Source of the DNA: Peptoniphilus_A sp022767005
Lineage (GTDB): Bacteria; Bacillota; Clostridia; Tissierellales; Peptoniphilaceae
Assembly: GCF_050315115.1 (NCBI RefSeq)
Contig: NZ_JBNPOJ010000030.1
Coordinates: forward strand, 1 to 10,927
Reading direction: 5' to 3'
DNA: 10,927 nucleotides
Shown: positions 1 to 6,887 of the stretch, in pieces
How positions within the stretch are numbered: position 1 is the first letter of the stretch
Layout: each line of letters opens with the position of its first letter
Made by a program: the position numbers and the translations under genes
The notes under the pieces: generated by a model
What the model was told of the DNA's origin: nothing
What the model saw: the letters and a program-made list of their open reading frames with translations, nothing else
The model's database searches: none

Positions 1-15
1 ATAGATTATTGATTT

Positions 16-39
16 AGCTGTGGAGACACAGCTTTTTTT
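16..39 (+). terminator. Rho-independent terminator of a gene left of the window
   Basis: A 7-bp stem (AGCTGTG at 16-22, CACAGCT at 27-33) closes a GAGA loop and runs into seven T residues (33-39). It should end a plus-strand transcript that enters from outside the window, converging on the minus-strand peptidase gene. Read on the minus strand, the same hairpin lies 17 bases past the peptidase stop codon but is followed by a poor T tract, so it would be a weak terminator in that direction. Confidence 0.8.
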
Positions 40-55
40 AGTTTTAATTATAAAA

Positions 56-1141
56 TTATTCTACTGGGACAACTTTTAAATCCTTTGAAACGTGGTTTAA
101 AACTTCACAACCATCTTCTGTTATTAGCACTAGGTCTTCGATACGCACGCCAATGCCTTCATCTAGCAAATATATTCCCGGTTCAACGGAAAAAATTTGT
201 CCAGCTTCTATTATGCTGTTGTTTACAGATGAAACGTCGCCAGCTTCGTGAGTTTCAAGTCCAATGGAGTGTCCAGTTCTGTGAGTGAAATATTTTCCGT
301 AACCTTTTTCTTCGATGTAACTTCTTGCAGCTTTGTCCACGTCAGACATTTTGTTGCCTGGTTTTGCTGCTGCAATGCCACGAAGATTGGCTTCTTTTAC
401 GATTTCATAAATTTCTCTGGCTCTGTCGCTTACCTCGCCTATAAAAACTGTGCGTGTCATGTCAGAGGCGTAATTTTTATACATTCCGCCAATATCTAAA
501 ACTACGCAGTCGCCTAGTTTGCCACAAGTGTCATCTGTGGAGTGGTGAGGATCTGCAGCAGATCTTCCGTAAGCTGTGATTGGCTCAAAGGAAACTTCTT
601 CAATGCCATGTGATTTATATATTTCCTTTAGTTTTGCACTAAGTTGTCTTTCATTAAGTCCCTTTACAACCCAAGGGATAATTTCTTCCATAACTTTGTC
701 GTTTATTATAGAAGATTCACGCATCAATTTTATTTCTTCTTCATCTTTAATGCGTCTTACTGCGTCTACAATGTCGGAACCATTGATGTATTTTTTGTCG
801 GGAAAAATTTCTTGAAGGCGAAGCAAGAATTTAGCAGACCAAAACTTGTCTATGCCAATTATTTCGTCATCCTTAATGTATTTTGAAAGCTTTTCGATGC
901 CGTCTTCAATGTCGTTATACCAAATTAGATGCGCTCCCATATCATCATCTTGTGGAAATAATTCATTTATTAAAAGTTCAATATCTCCGTCTTTATGAAT
1001 GTAAAGTGCAAGGGCTCTTTCTCCTGGTTCAATTTTTTTGCCTAAAAAATAAAAAATTGCATAGGGGTCGCTTATTATCATGTGAGCCAAATTATTTTCT
1101 TTCATCTTTTTTATTAGTCTATTAATTCTATTTTTGTGCAT
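56..1141 (-). CDS. M24-family aminopeptidase P / Xaa-Pro dipeptidase
   Basis: Cytosolic metallopeptidase expected to cut Xaa-Pro bonds in peptides, helping peptide and amino-acid use. The 361-residue length fits the short Firmicutes Xaa-Pro peptidases. Residues 1 to about 125 form the creatinase-like N-terminal domain, and the rest is the pita-bread fold. All five dinuclear metal ligands are visible: D216 (VVLDIGG), D227 (SDMTRT), H291 (RTGHSIGLETHE), E320 (SVEPGIY) and E335 (RIEDL). H199/H200 in DPHHST and H298 are the usual substrate-site histidines. An in-frame ATG at 1153 would add four residues, but GGAGG (minus strand, 1151-1147) lies inside that extension, five bases before the ATG at 1141, so I chose 1141. 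The MltG-like gene lies upstream on the same strand, with a hairpin between them that may separate their transcripts. Exact substrate range cannot be told from sequence. Confidence 0.93.
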   Translation of the reverse strand: MHKNRINRLIKKMKENNLAHMIISDPYAIFYFLGKKIEPGERALALYIHKDGDIELLINELFPQDDDMGAHLIWYNDIEDGIEKLSKYIKDDEIIGIDKFWSAKFLLRLQEIFPDKKYINGSDIVDAVRRIKDEEEIKLMRESSIINDKVMEEIIPWVVKGLNERQLSAKLKEIYKSHGIEEVSFEPITAYGRSAADPHHSTDDTCGKLGDCVVLDIGGMYKNYASDMTRTVFIGEVSDRAREIYEIVKEANLRGIAAAKPGNKMSDVDKAARSYIEEKGYGKYFTHRTGHSIGLETHEAGDVSSVNNSIIEAGQIFSVEPGIYLLDEGIGVRIEDLVLITEDGCEVLNHVSKDLKVVPVE

Positions 1142-1146
1142 AATAT

Positions 1147-1151
1147 CCTCC
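1147..1151 (-). promoter_or_regulatory. Ribosome binding site that decides the peptidase start
   Basis: GGAGG on the minus strand sits five bases upstream of the ATG at 1141. It overlaps the alternative in-frame ATG at 1153, which has only A-rich sequence before it. This makes 1141 the likely start. Confidence 0.8.
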
Positions 1152-1182
1152 ATTCTTTTTTAAAATATATCACAATTTATCT

Positions 1183-1212
1183 ATAATATCTATTGCTAAA
1201 ATAAATAAGCAA
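1183..1212 (-). promoter_or_regulatory. Candidate promoter of the M24 peptidase gene
   Basis: On the minus strand, TTGCTT (1212-1207) is followed after 18 bases by TATTAT (1188-1183). The -35 is poor (three of six consensus bases). A second possible -10, TGATATATT (1172-1164), lies closer to the gene. A promoter is expected here if the hairpin at 1229-1260 ends the upstream transcript. The -35 overlaps one arm of an inverted repeat (1191-1214). Confidence 0.3.
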
Positions 1213-1228
1213 TATTAACAGATAAAAT

Positions 1229-1260
1229 AAATTAATCTGCAGTTTCCCACAGATTAATTT
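1229..1260. terminator. Hairpin between the MltG-like and peptidase genes, probable terminator
   Basis: A perfect 11-bp inverted repeat (AAATTAATCTG at 1229-1239, CAGATTAATTT at 1250-1260) with a 10-base spacer covers the stop codon of the MltG-like gene (1254-1256). On the minus strand the stem is followed by the T-rich run TTATTTTAT, not a pure T tract, so termination may be partial. The stem is mostly A/T pairs. Confidence 0.5.
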
Positions 1261-1946
1261 TTAGCAAGTGATTTAATTATATTTGCCACTTTTGATGGCA
1301 TTAAAATTTCGTGTGTTCCAGGTGCAAAGGCAGTTACGCCAAGGTTGTTGCAGGAATCTACAAAGGCTTGTTGTGAAACTATTACTCCATTATCCATAAG
1401 TGTTTTTGCAACATCGGCTGGAGTTGCACCTTCATTAATATTTATGTTGTAGGTCTTTAAATTTGTGTTAGAAATTTTGGCAAGAATTTCCCTTACCTTT
1501 AATCCCTTGTTTAAATCGTAAGTGCCGGGAACAATTTTATTTCCTATTTGCATATCGTCAACTAATGCCTTATAAGCATTCAAATCTTTTATTAAACCCT
1601 TTGACATTAAAATTTCGCCAAGTCCATCGACATTTGTGCCTTCAGGAATTGTAATTTTTGCTTTAGTATTGTCATCATCTTCATTTTCCTCTTTGCCTTC
1701 GTCTAAAGCTACAATTGGCTTTACAGATTTTTCATCTTTAAGTCCAGTTGCAACTAAAATTTCATTTGCCGTCTTTGTAAATTCGTCTACGATGCTTAAT
1801 TGTACCTTGCGGTTTGAAATTGAATTTAGATAAAGGGAGTCAATTCTCCACTTGATTACGAAAACCAAGGCTAAGAAAAATAAAATTGACAATAAAACTT
1901 GTAAAAATTTAATAAAAAAGAGTTTGCCTCTGTTAAAATTATTCAA
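1254..1946 (-). CDS. Membrane-anchored protein with two YceG/MltG-type N-terminal domains, no lytic domain
   Basis: A 230-residue protein. Residues about 10-31 form one hydrophobic helix after a short basic N-terminus, so the rest is probably extracellular. An acidic linker (about 81-92) follows. Residues about 97-158 match the LysM-like N-terminal domain of the endolytic transglycosylase MltG (YceG): ITIPEGTNVDGLGEILMSKG, then a PGTYDL turn and VREILAKI. Residues about 166-229 look like a second copy (NINEGATPADVAKTLMDNG, then APGTHEI and VANIIKSLA). The MltG catalytic domain is absent; full MltG is usually more than 330 residues. A role in peptidoglycan binding or in modulating MltG is inference. 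The start is TTG, supported by GAGG (minus strand, 1956-1953) six bases upstream, with no better ATG nearby. It is transcribed divergently from the RluA-family gene, 72 bases away. Confidence 0.8.
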   Translation of the reverse strand: MNNFNRGKLFFIKFLQVLLSILFFLALVFVIKWRIDSLYLNSISNRKVQLSIVDEFTKTANEILVATGLKDEKSVKPIVALDEGKEENEDDDNTKAKITIPEGTNVDGLGEILMSKGLIKDLNAYKALVDDMQIGNKIVPGTYDLNKGLKVREILAKISNTNLKTYNININEGATPADVAKTLMDNGVIVSQQAFVDSCNNLGVTAFAPGTHEILMPSKVANIIKSLAKN

Positions 1947-1970
1947 AATAAACCTCTTTTCATCTTGTTT

Positions 1971-1979
1971 TGATATAAT
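1971..1979 (+). promoter_or_regulatory. Extended -10 promoter of the rluA-addB-fau-CPBP operon
   Basis: TGATATAAT is a perfect extended -10 element (TGnTATAAT). No good -35 is visible about 17 bases upstream, which is common for extended -10 promoters. Transcription would start near 1986, giving a leader of about 33 bases with GGAG (2010-2013) before the ATG at 2019. Confidence 0.7.
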
Positions 1980-1983
1980 TATA
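1978..1983 (-). promoter_or_regulatory. -10 box for the divergent MltG-like gene
   Basis: On the minus strand 1983-1978 reads TATAAT, sharing two bases with the plus-strand -10 because 1974-1983 is the palindrome TATAATTATA. Predicted initiation near 1971 leaves about 25 bases before the TTG start, enough to include the GAGG site. The -35 at the expected distance (2006-2001, TTTTCA) is weak. Confidence 0.5.
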
Positions 1984-2018
1984 ACAGTAAAGTTAAAAAA
2001 TGAAAAGTTGGAGAAATT

Positions 2019-3026
2019 ATGCGAGAAATTATTGTAAATAAAAATGACGGTGAAAGAAGGTTGGATAGATTTCTTAAAATTTATTTTGAGAAGGCGCCAC
2101 TTTCCTTTATATATAAAAATTTGAGAAAGAAAAATATAGTGTTAAACGGTAAAAAGGCAAAACCAGAGGATATTATCGACGAAGGGGACAGCATAAAATT
2201 ATTTTTGTCAGAAGATACTATTAATAAATTTAAGAAAGACATAAAAAAATCTAAGAACTCAAAGCTTCCAAATATTTTATACGAAGATGAGGATATAATA
2301 TTGGTAAAAAAGCCGGTAAATATGCTAACTCATAACGACAGTAGCACTTATCAAGACAATGCTCTCGACAGGATGGTGGATTATTTAATTGAAAAGGGCG
2401 AATACAGTCCAAGGCTTGAAAAATCCTTTAGACCTGCCTTTGTAAATAGACTTGACAGAAATACATCTGGAATTTTAATTGGAGCTAAAAATTTAAAAAC
2501 TTTACAAGTTTTAAATGAAGCTATAAAAAATCACGAGATAAAAAAATATTATATTACCATTGTTTCTGGAAATGTGAAAAATGATTTTGATGTGGACATA
2601 AATTTAGTTAAGACAAAAAATAATGTGATGAAAAAATCTAGGGACCAAGGCAAGAGGTCAATTACAAAATTTCACGTGTTAAAAAATAAGGGCGGATATT
2701 CTCTTCTTTCTGTCAATTTAATTACGGGAAGGACGCATCAGATTAGGGCTTCTTTGAAGGAAAAAAATTTATTTATCATTGGCGACAGGAAGTATGGAGA
2801 TGATAAAACAAATAAAATTTTTATGGACAAGGGATTGGATAGTCAATTTTTGCACAATTATGCCCTTGTCTTTGAGAGCGACAAGCTAAAAAATTTATTG
2901 GGCAAGAAATTTACTTATCTTCCGGGAGAAAAAATGACGTGTATTGCAGAGGAAATTTTTGAAGTGAATTTGGGTGAAATTTTAAATGAAAAAAATAATT
3001 TTTATAAATCCAAGGGAAAAATTTGA
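2019..3026 (+). CDS. RluA-family 23S rRNA (or tRNA) pseudouridine synthase
   Basis: Converts specific uridines in structured RNA to pseudouridine. The 335-residue protein begins with an S4-like RNA-binding domain (about 1-65: LDRFLK, then VLNGKKAKPEDIIDEGDSI) and continues with the RluA catalytic domain. Motif II reads NRLDRNTSG (143-151), with D146 as the catalytic aspartate. The family motifs ILYEDEDIILVKKP (86-99), KYYITIVSG (176-184), LITGRTHQIR (234-243) and IIGDRKYG (253-260) are all present, so it should be active. It is the first gene of the operon, with GGAG five bases before the ATG. Its last 41 bases overlap the AddB-like gene. Which site it modifies (RluA, RluC or RluD type) cannot be decided from sequence alone. 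Confidence 0.93.
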   Translation: MREIIVNKNDGERRLDRFLKIYFEKAPLSFIYKNLRKKNIVLNGKKAKPEDIIDEGDSIKLFLSEDTINKFKKDIKKSKNSKLPNILYEDEDIILVKKPVNMLTHNDSSTYQDNALDRMVDYLIEKGEYSPRLEKSFRPAFVNRLDRNTSGILIGAKNLKTLQVLNEAIKNHEIKKYYITIVSGNVKNDFDVDINLVKTKNNVMKKSRDQGKRSITKFHVLKNKGGYSLLSVNLITGRTHQIRASLKEKNLFIIGDRKYGDDKTNKIFMDKGLDSQFLHNYALVFESDKLKNLLGKKFTYLPGEKMTCIAEEIFEVNLGEILNEKNNFYKSKGKI

Positions 3027-5580
3027 TTTTGCAAATTTAAAGGGCGAGAGGACATTGATAATCTTGCCCTCTCAATCTGCGATAAATTTTTACATAAGGG
3101 ATATGCTAAAAAATAAAGTAGATATAACAAAGACCGAGTTTGAAACCTTTGACGGCATTGGAAAGAAAAACCGCAGGCGCAAACCCGATTCTATTTTAAA
3201 ATACATAATTCTTTCTAAAATTTTGAAGAATAATTTTGGCGATATAGAAATTTTCCCCGAAACTGTGGACATCATCTTGGATTTTTTCGATGACATAGTA
3301 GAAAATAATTTATGCGACGAAGATATTTTAAAGATAAAGGGTGAAATTTTTAAAAATCTCGGAGAAGTTTTTCAAATTTACAAAGATTATTTTGAAAAAA
3401 GAGGATATGACCTTTATGGTAGGCTAAAGGAGCAGTCAATGGAAGAAACTCCCTTTGATACTTTTATAATCTCGGGATTTTTGGAATTTAGACAAAGTGA
3501 AGAAGAAATTATAAAAAAACTATCTAAAATTCCCAATAAAAATATTTATATCGACCTTCCCTTTAACTTTTTTAGTTCAGAATTAGTTTCCTCTACTATA
3601 AAAATTTTAGAGGCTCTTGGCTTTATTTTAGAAAAGGGGACATTTTTAGATTATAAAGAGCATTTAAAGGGCAAAAAAATAAATGTGATTTCGTCAAAGA
3701 GAGATTTTTACAATTTATTTTTCTCTAAAATAAAAATGACCCTTAAAAATAAAAAAATCGAGGACATTGACATTTTAACTGGCTCAAAAAGACTTGCCTA
3801 TAAAATAAAATCACGTGAAAATTTTGAAAATCTGGAATTTAATGTGAAATGCAGTGAAAGATCTCTTTTAGAAAATGAATTTATGGTTTTATTGGAATAT
3901 TTTAAAGATAAAAGCAAAGAAAACACATTAAAACGTGTTAGACTTTCATATTTTCCCATTGAATGTGATGCAATTGACCTTGAAAAGGGCTTTTTGTCCT
4001 ATGATTTTAATAATTTATACGACATAGATTTTTCAAAGACAAAGAGCATTACAGTAAATTCTGACTCAATAGATAATTTTTTAAGTGGAGTTGAAATTTT
4101 ACAAGGGGAAGTCATAAAAGAGATTGCAAATATAGATTATTACTTAAACTTTTTTGGCGAATACTTAAATTCTGCAAAAGTTAAAATTAAGGATGAGGTA
4201 AAAATAAATCTCGACACTTTGGAAATTAGAGATTTAAGATTTCTCGACAAAATGGAAGAAAACTTCTCAAAAATGAAGAAACTTTCTTCACTTTATAGCG
4301 AGATTTCACTCTTTGATTTTGTATTGATTGTAAAAAAGTATATTGAAAAATCAAGGACAGATGCAATTCAAAACTTAGAGGGAATTGAAATTTCAAATTA
4401 TTCATCAAATTATTATAGAGAATTTAAAAATTTATTTTTAATTGGGTTTGGCCAAAATTTTGAGAGAAATGTAAAAAATAATTTTCTTTACAATAGAGAA
4501 TCTGAAGAGGACATGAAGGAAATTGGACTAATAAAAGATAATTTTAGGAGAGATTACATCTATCTAATCTACGATTTAATTATGTCGGAGGAAGTTTTTA
4601 TTTTAATAGATGATTATGAAAAGGGACTCTCAAAACTTTTGAACAAATTAATTTTTGATTTAGGCTTAAAAATCAAAGAGCATGAGAAAATTTATTCTAC
4701 TTCAAAGCTTGATTTTGACAATTCTCGTGAGGAGTTAAATTATAATGTTTCAAGGGAAGAACTTGTTGGAATCAACAAAAAAATAAGGGAGAGAAATTAT
4801 TATGTTACAGATTTTGACACCTTAAAGGAATGTCCAAGAAGATTTCTCTTTGAGAAAGTTTACAAAATTGAAAAACTTGAAAAAGATTATGATGAAAAAT
4901 ATTATCAGAGAACTGGCGATAAATATCACCATATTTTAGAAAAATATTTCAAGAGGGAAAGGGATTTAAACATTGAAACTCTAAAGGAATTGATTTTAGA
5001 AGAAGAAAATTTGGGAGAATTTAATAGTCTTTCTTTTTTAGAAAAAATTTCTGTTATAAATTCTTTCAACACTTTAAGAGAATATATTAAAAGTGATTTA
5101 GAGGAGCAAAAAAAATATGGCTTTACGCCAAAATATTTTGAAGAAAAAATAGATACAGATATTTCTGGAATAAAAATAAAGGGAAGAATTGATAGAATTG
5201 ATTCTTTGGGCGATAGTGAAATTTTAATTGATTACAAGAGGTCAAATGTTAGGACTAAAAAGGAAATAGAAGATTTAAAATCTTTTCAAATGCCAATTTA
5301 TGCTATTTCTAGAATAAAAGTGGGTAAAAAAATAGCAAGTGCAATTTATGGTTCTGTAAAAAAGGCTGAACTTACAACTGTGATAAAAAATTCTGACATT
5401 TTGCCGAGAGATGATAGAAAGAGAAATTACTTTACAGAAGATGAACTATGTGAACTTCTAAAAAAAGTTGAAGCTGAAATAATTGCAATGACAAATAGCA
5501 TTACCTCTGGCGATTATAATTCCAGCAGCGACTGCAAAAATTGCGATTACAAAGAAATTTGTGAAAACAAGGAGATTTAA
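2986..5580 (+). CDS. addB: AddB-like PD-(D/E)XK nuclease with Fe-S cluster motif
   Basis: Probable nuclease subunit of an AddAB-type double-strand-break repair complex. The C-terminal nuclease domain (about 600-864) is complete: H648 in GDKYHHILE, D736 in GRIDRID, D749 and K751 in LIDYK, then Q768/Y772. Four cysteines, C616 (ECPRRF) and C850, C853 and C859 (spacing CX2CX5C), match the AddB 4Fe-4S arrangement. The N-terminal 600 residues resemble the degenerate helicase part: TLIILPSQSAINFY (23-36) lines up with the LVPDQ region of AddB. The P-loop expected before it is missing; residues 4-19 contain no GxGKT. At 864 residues it is shorter than B. subtilis AddB (about 1166). GGGTGA (2972-2977) precedes the ATG by eight bases. 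No addA gene lies beside it; a folate gene follows directly. An AddB relative working with another partner is also possible. Confidence 0.8.
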   Translation: MKKIIFINPREKFDFANLKGERTLIILPSQSAINFYIRDMLKNKVDITKTEFETFDGIGKKNRRRKPDSILKYIILSKILKNNFGDIEIFPETVDIILDFFDDIVENNLCDEDILKIKGEIFKNLGEVFQIYKDYFEKRGYDLYGRLKEQSMEETPFDTFIISGFLEFRQSEEEIIKKLSKIPNKNIYIDLPFNFFSSELVSSTIKILEALGFILEKGTFLDYKEHLKGKKINVISSKRDFYNLFFSKIKMTLKNKKIEDIDILTGSKRLAYKIKSRENFENLEFNVKCSERSLLENEFMVLLEYFKDKSKENTLKRVRLSYFPIECDAIDLEKGFLSYDFNNLYDIDFSKTKSITVNSDSIDNFLSGVEILQGEVIKEIANIDYYLNFFGEYLNSAKVKIKDEVKINLDTLEIRDLRFLDKMEENFSKMKKLSSLYSEISLFDFVLIVKKYIEKSRTDAIQNLEGIEISNYSSNYYREFKNLFLIGFGQNFERNVKNNFLYNRESEEDMKEIGLIKDNFRRDYIYLIYDLIMSEEVFILIDDYEKGLSKLLNKLIFDLGLKIKEHEKIYSTSKLDFDNSREELNYNVSREELVGINKKIRERNYYVTDFDTLKECPRRFLFEKVYKIEKLEKDYDEKYYQRTGDKYHHILEKYFKRERDLNIETLKELILEEENLGEFNSLSFLEKISVINSFNTLREYIKSDLEEQKKYGFTPKYFEEKIDTDISGIKIKGRIDRIDSLGDSEILIDYKRSNVRTKKEIEDLKSFQMPIYAISRIKVGKKIASAIYGSVKKAELTTVIKNSDILPRDDRKRNYFTEDELCELLKKVEAEIIAMTNSITSGDYNSSSDCKNCDYKEICENKEI

Positions 5581-6126
5581 ATGGATAAAAGGGAACTTAG
5601 AAAAAGATATTCAAAACTAAGAGAAGAAATTAAAAATAGAGATGAAAAGGATAAAAAAATTAGAGAAAGACTTAAAAATTTAGAAATTTACAAAGATGCA
5701 AAGTCTGTATTTATTTTTATATCTTATAAAAGTGAAGTTGATACAAAGGAAATTATTGCTATGATTTTAAGGGATGGCAAAAAACTTTTGGTGCCACTTG
5801 TAAAGGGCAAGGAGATGATTGCAGTTGAAGTTAAGGGAATAGATGACCTAGAACCAAACAAAATGGGAATTTTAGAACCAAAGGAAGGCAAAGAGGTAAT
5901 AGATGTAGATTTAACTATTACGCCGGGACTTGCCTTTGACAAAGATGGTTATAGACTTGGTTATGGCGGAGGATTTTACGATAAATTTTTTGCAAAAGTT
6001 GAAACAATAAGAATGGGCATTGGTTATTCTGAGCAAATTGTAGAAAAATTAGTGCATGAAGAATATGATATGCCGCTAAATTATCTTTTGACAGATGAGG
6101 GCTTTATAGGGTTTGGTGCTAAATGA
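5581..6126 (+). CDS. fau: 5-formyltetrahydrofolate cyclo-ligase
   Basis: Cytosolic enzyme (methenyltetrahydrofolate synthetase) that uses ATP to turn 5-formyl-THF into 5,10-methenyl-THF, returning a stored or inhibitory folate to one-carbon metabolism. The 181 residues are the normal family length. Visible signatures are the basic N-terminal helix (KRELRKRYSKLREEI), FIFISYKSEVDT (44-55), the nucleotide-binding RLGYGGGFYDKF (125-136) and the C-terminal EEYDMPLNYLLTDEG. Its ATG directly follows the TAA of the AddB-like gene, and its ribosome site GGAG (5570-5573) lies inside that gene, so translation is probably coupled. Nothing is missing from the active-site motifs. Confidence 0.94.
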   Translation: MDKRELRKRYSKLREEIKNRDEKDKKIRERLKNLEIYKDAKSVFIFISYKSEVDTKEIIAMILRDGKKLLVPLVKGKEMIAVEVKGIDDLEPNKMGILEPKEGKEVIDVDLTITPGLAFDKDGYRLGYGGGFYDKFFAKVETIRMGIGYSEQIVEKLVHEEYDMPLNYLLTDEGFIGFGAK

Positions 6127-6812
6127 AAAGAGAATATCCTAAAATAGAAGCAAAGACTTGGAAGTGGATACTTGCATTTATTATTTCCATAGGATCTTTT
6201 TATGGAGTGAGCCTTTTATTTGCTATCCTTGATATTAGAAATGAAATAATAATGGCTCTTGCAGTTAGTGTAATTTCTCTACTTTCCTTAGTAATTGTAG
6301 ATAAATACTTTATAGTCAAAATATTTTTGCCATTAAAAAGAAGGGACTTGCTTTATATAATTATTGGGCTTGGTTTTTCTATTATTGCAGTTGTAGTTTC
6401 ATCGATTGTAGTAACAAAATTGGGCATAAAGTCCGATGTTAATCCAATTTTTGAAGTATTAACTCCAGATAATTTTAAAAGCTTTTTTATATCGACGCTA
6501 ATTCAATTTATTGCTGAAGAAATAATTTTTATAATTCCCTTTTTATTTGTGATAAATAAAATGAAGTCTGAAAATAAAATTTTAAAGACAATTCTTGCTA
6601 TAATACTTTCCTCAGTGATTTTTGGAGCAATGCACCTTTCAACATATAATTATAATATTCTACAAGCTGTTTTAATAATTTCAATTATAAGGACGGGGCT
6701 TTCTATGTCCTATGTTCTTTCTAAAAATCTTACAGTAACTTATCTCATTCACATAATTTACGATTGGAGTTTAATTGGAATATATATAGCAGCGGGACAA
6801 ATGATAAAGTAA
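6123..6812 (+). CDS. CPBP-family (Abi/CaaX-type) intramembrane metalloprotease
   Basis: A 229-residue polytopic membrane protein with about six hydrophobic segments (about 14-35, 41-59, 76-97, 118-144, 155-171, 178-199, with a further one near 205-225). CPBP glutamic proteases carry EExxxR, FxxxH and a later HxxxN/D motif. Here they appear as E132-E133 followed by isoleucine at 137 in place of arginine, F167/H171 (FGAMH), and H210/D214 (HIIYD). The catalytic glutamates and histidines are therefore present, but motif 1 is not canonical. Members process membrane proteins, protect against bacteriocins or act as scaffolds; which applies here is unknown. It is the last gene of the operon, overlapping fau by four bases (ATGA), and is followed at once by a terminator. 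Confidence 0.85.
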   Translation: MKREYPKIEAKTWKWILAFIISIGSFYGVSLLFAILDIRNEIIMALAVSVISLLSLVIVDKYFIVKIFLPLKRRDLLYIIIGLGFSIIAVVVSSIVVTKLGIKSDVNPIFEVLTPDNFKSFFISTLIQFIAEEIIFIIPFLFVINKMKSENKILKTILAIILSSVIFGAMHLSTYNYNILQAVLIISIIRTGLSMSYVLSKNLTVTYLIHIIYDWSLIGIYIAAGQMIK

Positions 6813-6851
6813 AAAAACCACGATTTTGGATTTTCCATTGTCGTGGTTTTT
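6813..6851. terminator. Bidirectional rho-independent terminator
   Basis: An 11-bp stem (AAAAACCACGA at 6813-6823, TCGTGGTTTTT at 6841-6851) starts right after the CPBP stop codon. The loop contains a smaller pairing (TGG at 6827-6829 with CCA at 6835-6837). It gives a T run on the plus strand (6847-6851, then TATTTT) and a run of seven T on the minus strand (6817-6811), so it can end both the operon and the convergent YitT gene. Confidence 0.9.
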
Positions 6852-6887
6852 ATTTTACAAAGTCTTTTAGTATTACAAAATTAAATT

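Noticed and set aside
85..1125. Plus-strand open frames opposite the M24 peptidase
   Set aside because: They overlap a complete conserved gene on the other strand, have no ribosome sites and show no recognisable domain; they are shadow frames.
1142..1153. Upstream ATG for the M24 peptidase
   Set aside because: The GGAGG ribosome site lies inside this extension and points to the ATG at 1141.
1852..2037. 61-codon plus-strand frame across the start of the MltG-like gene
   Set aside because: Lysine-rich, low-complexity product that overlaps two real genes and the divergent promoter; no ribosome site.
2019..6812. Defence island built on the AddB-like nuclease and Abi/CPBP protein
   Set aside because: The neighbours are housekeeping genes, there is no mobile element or toxin-antitoxin gene, and CPBP proteins are often not phage-related.
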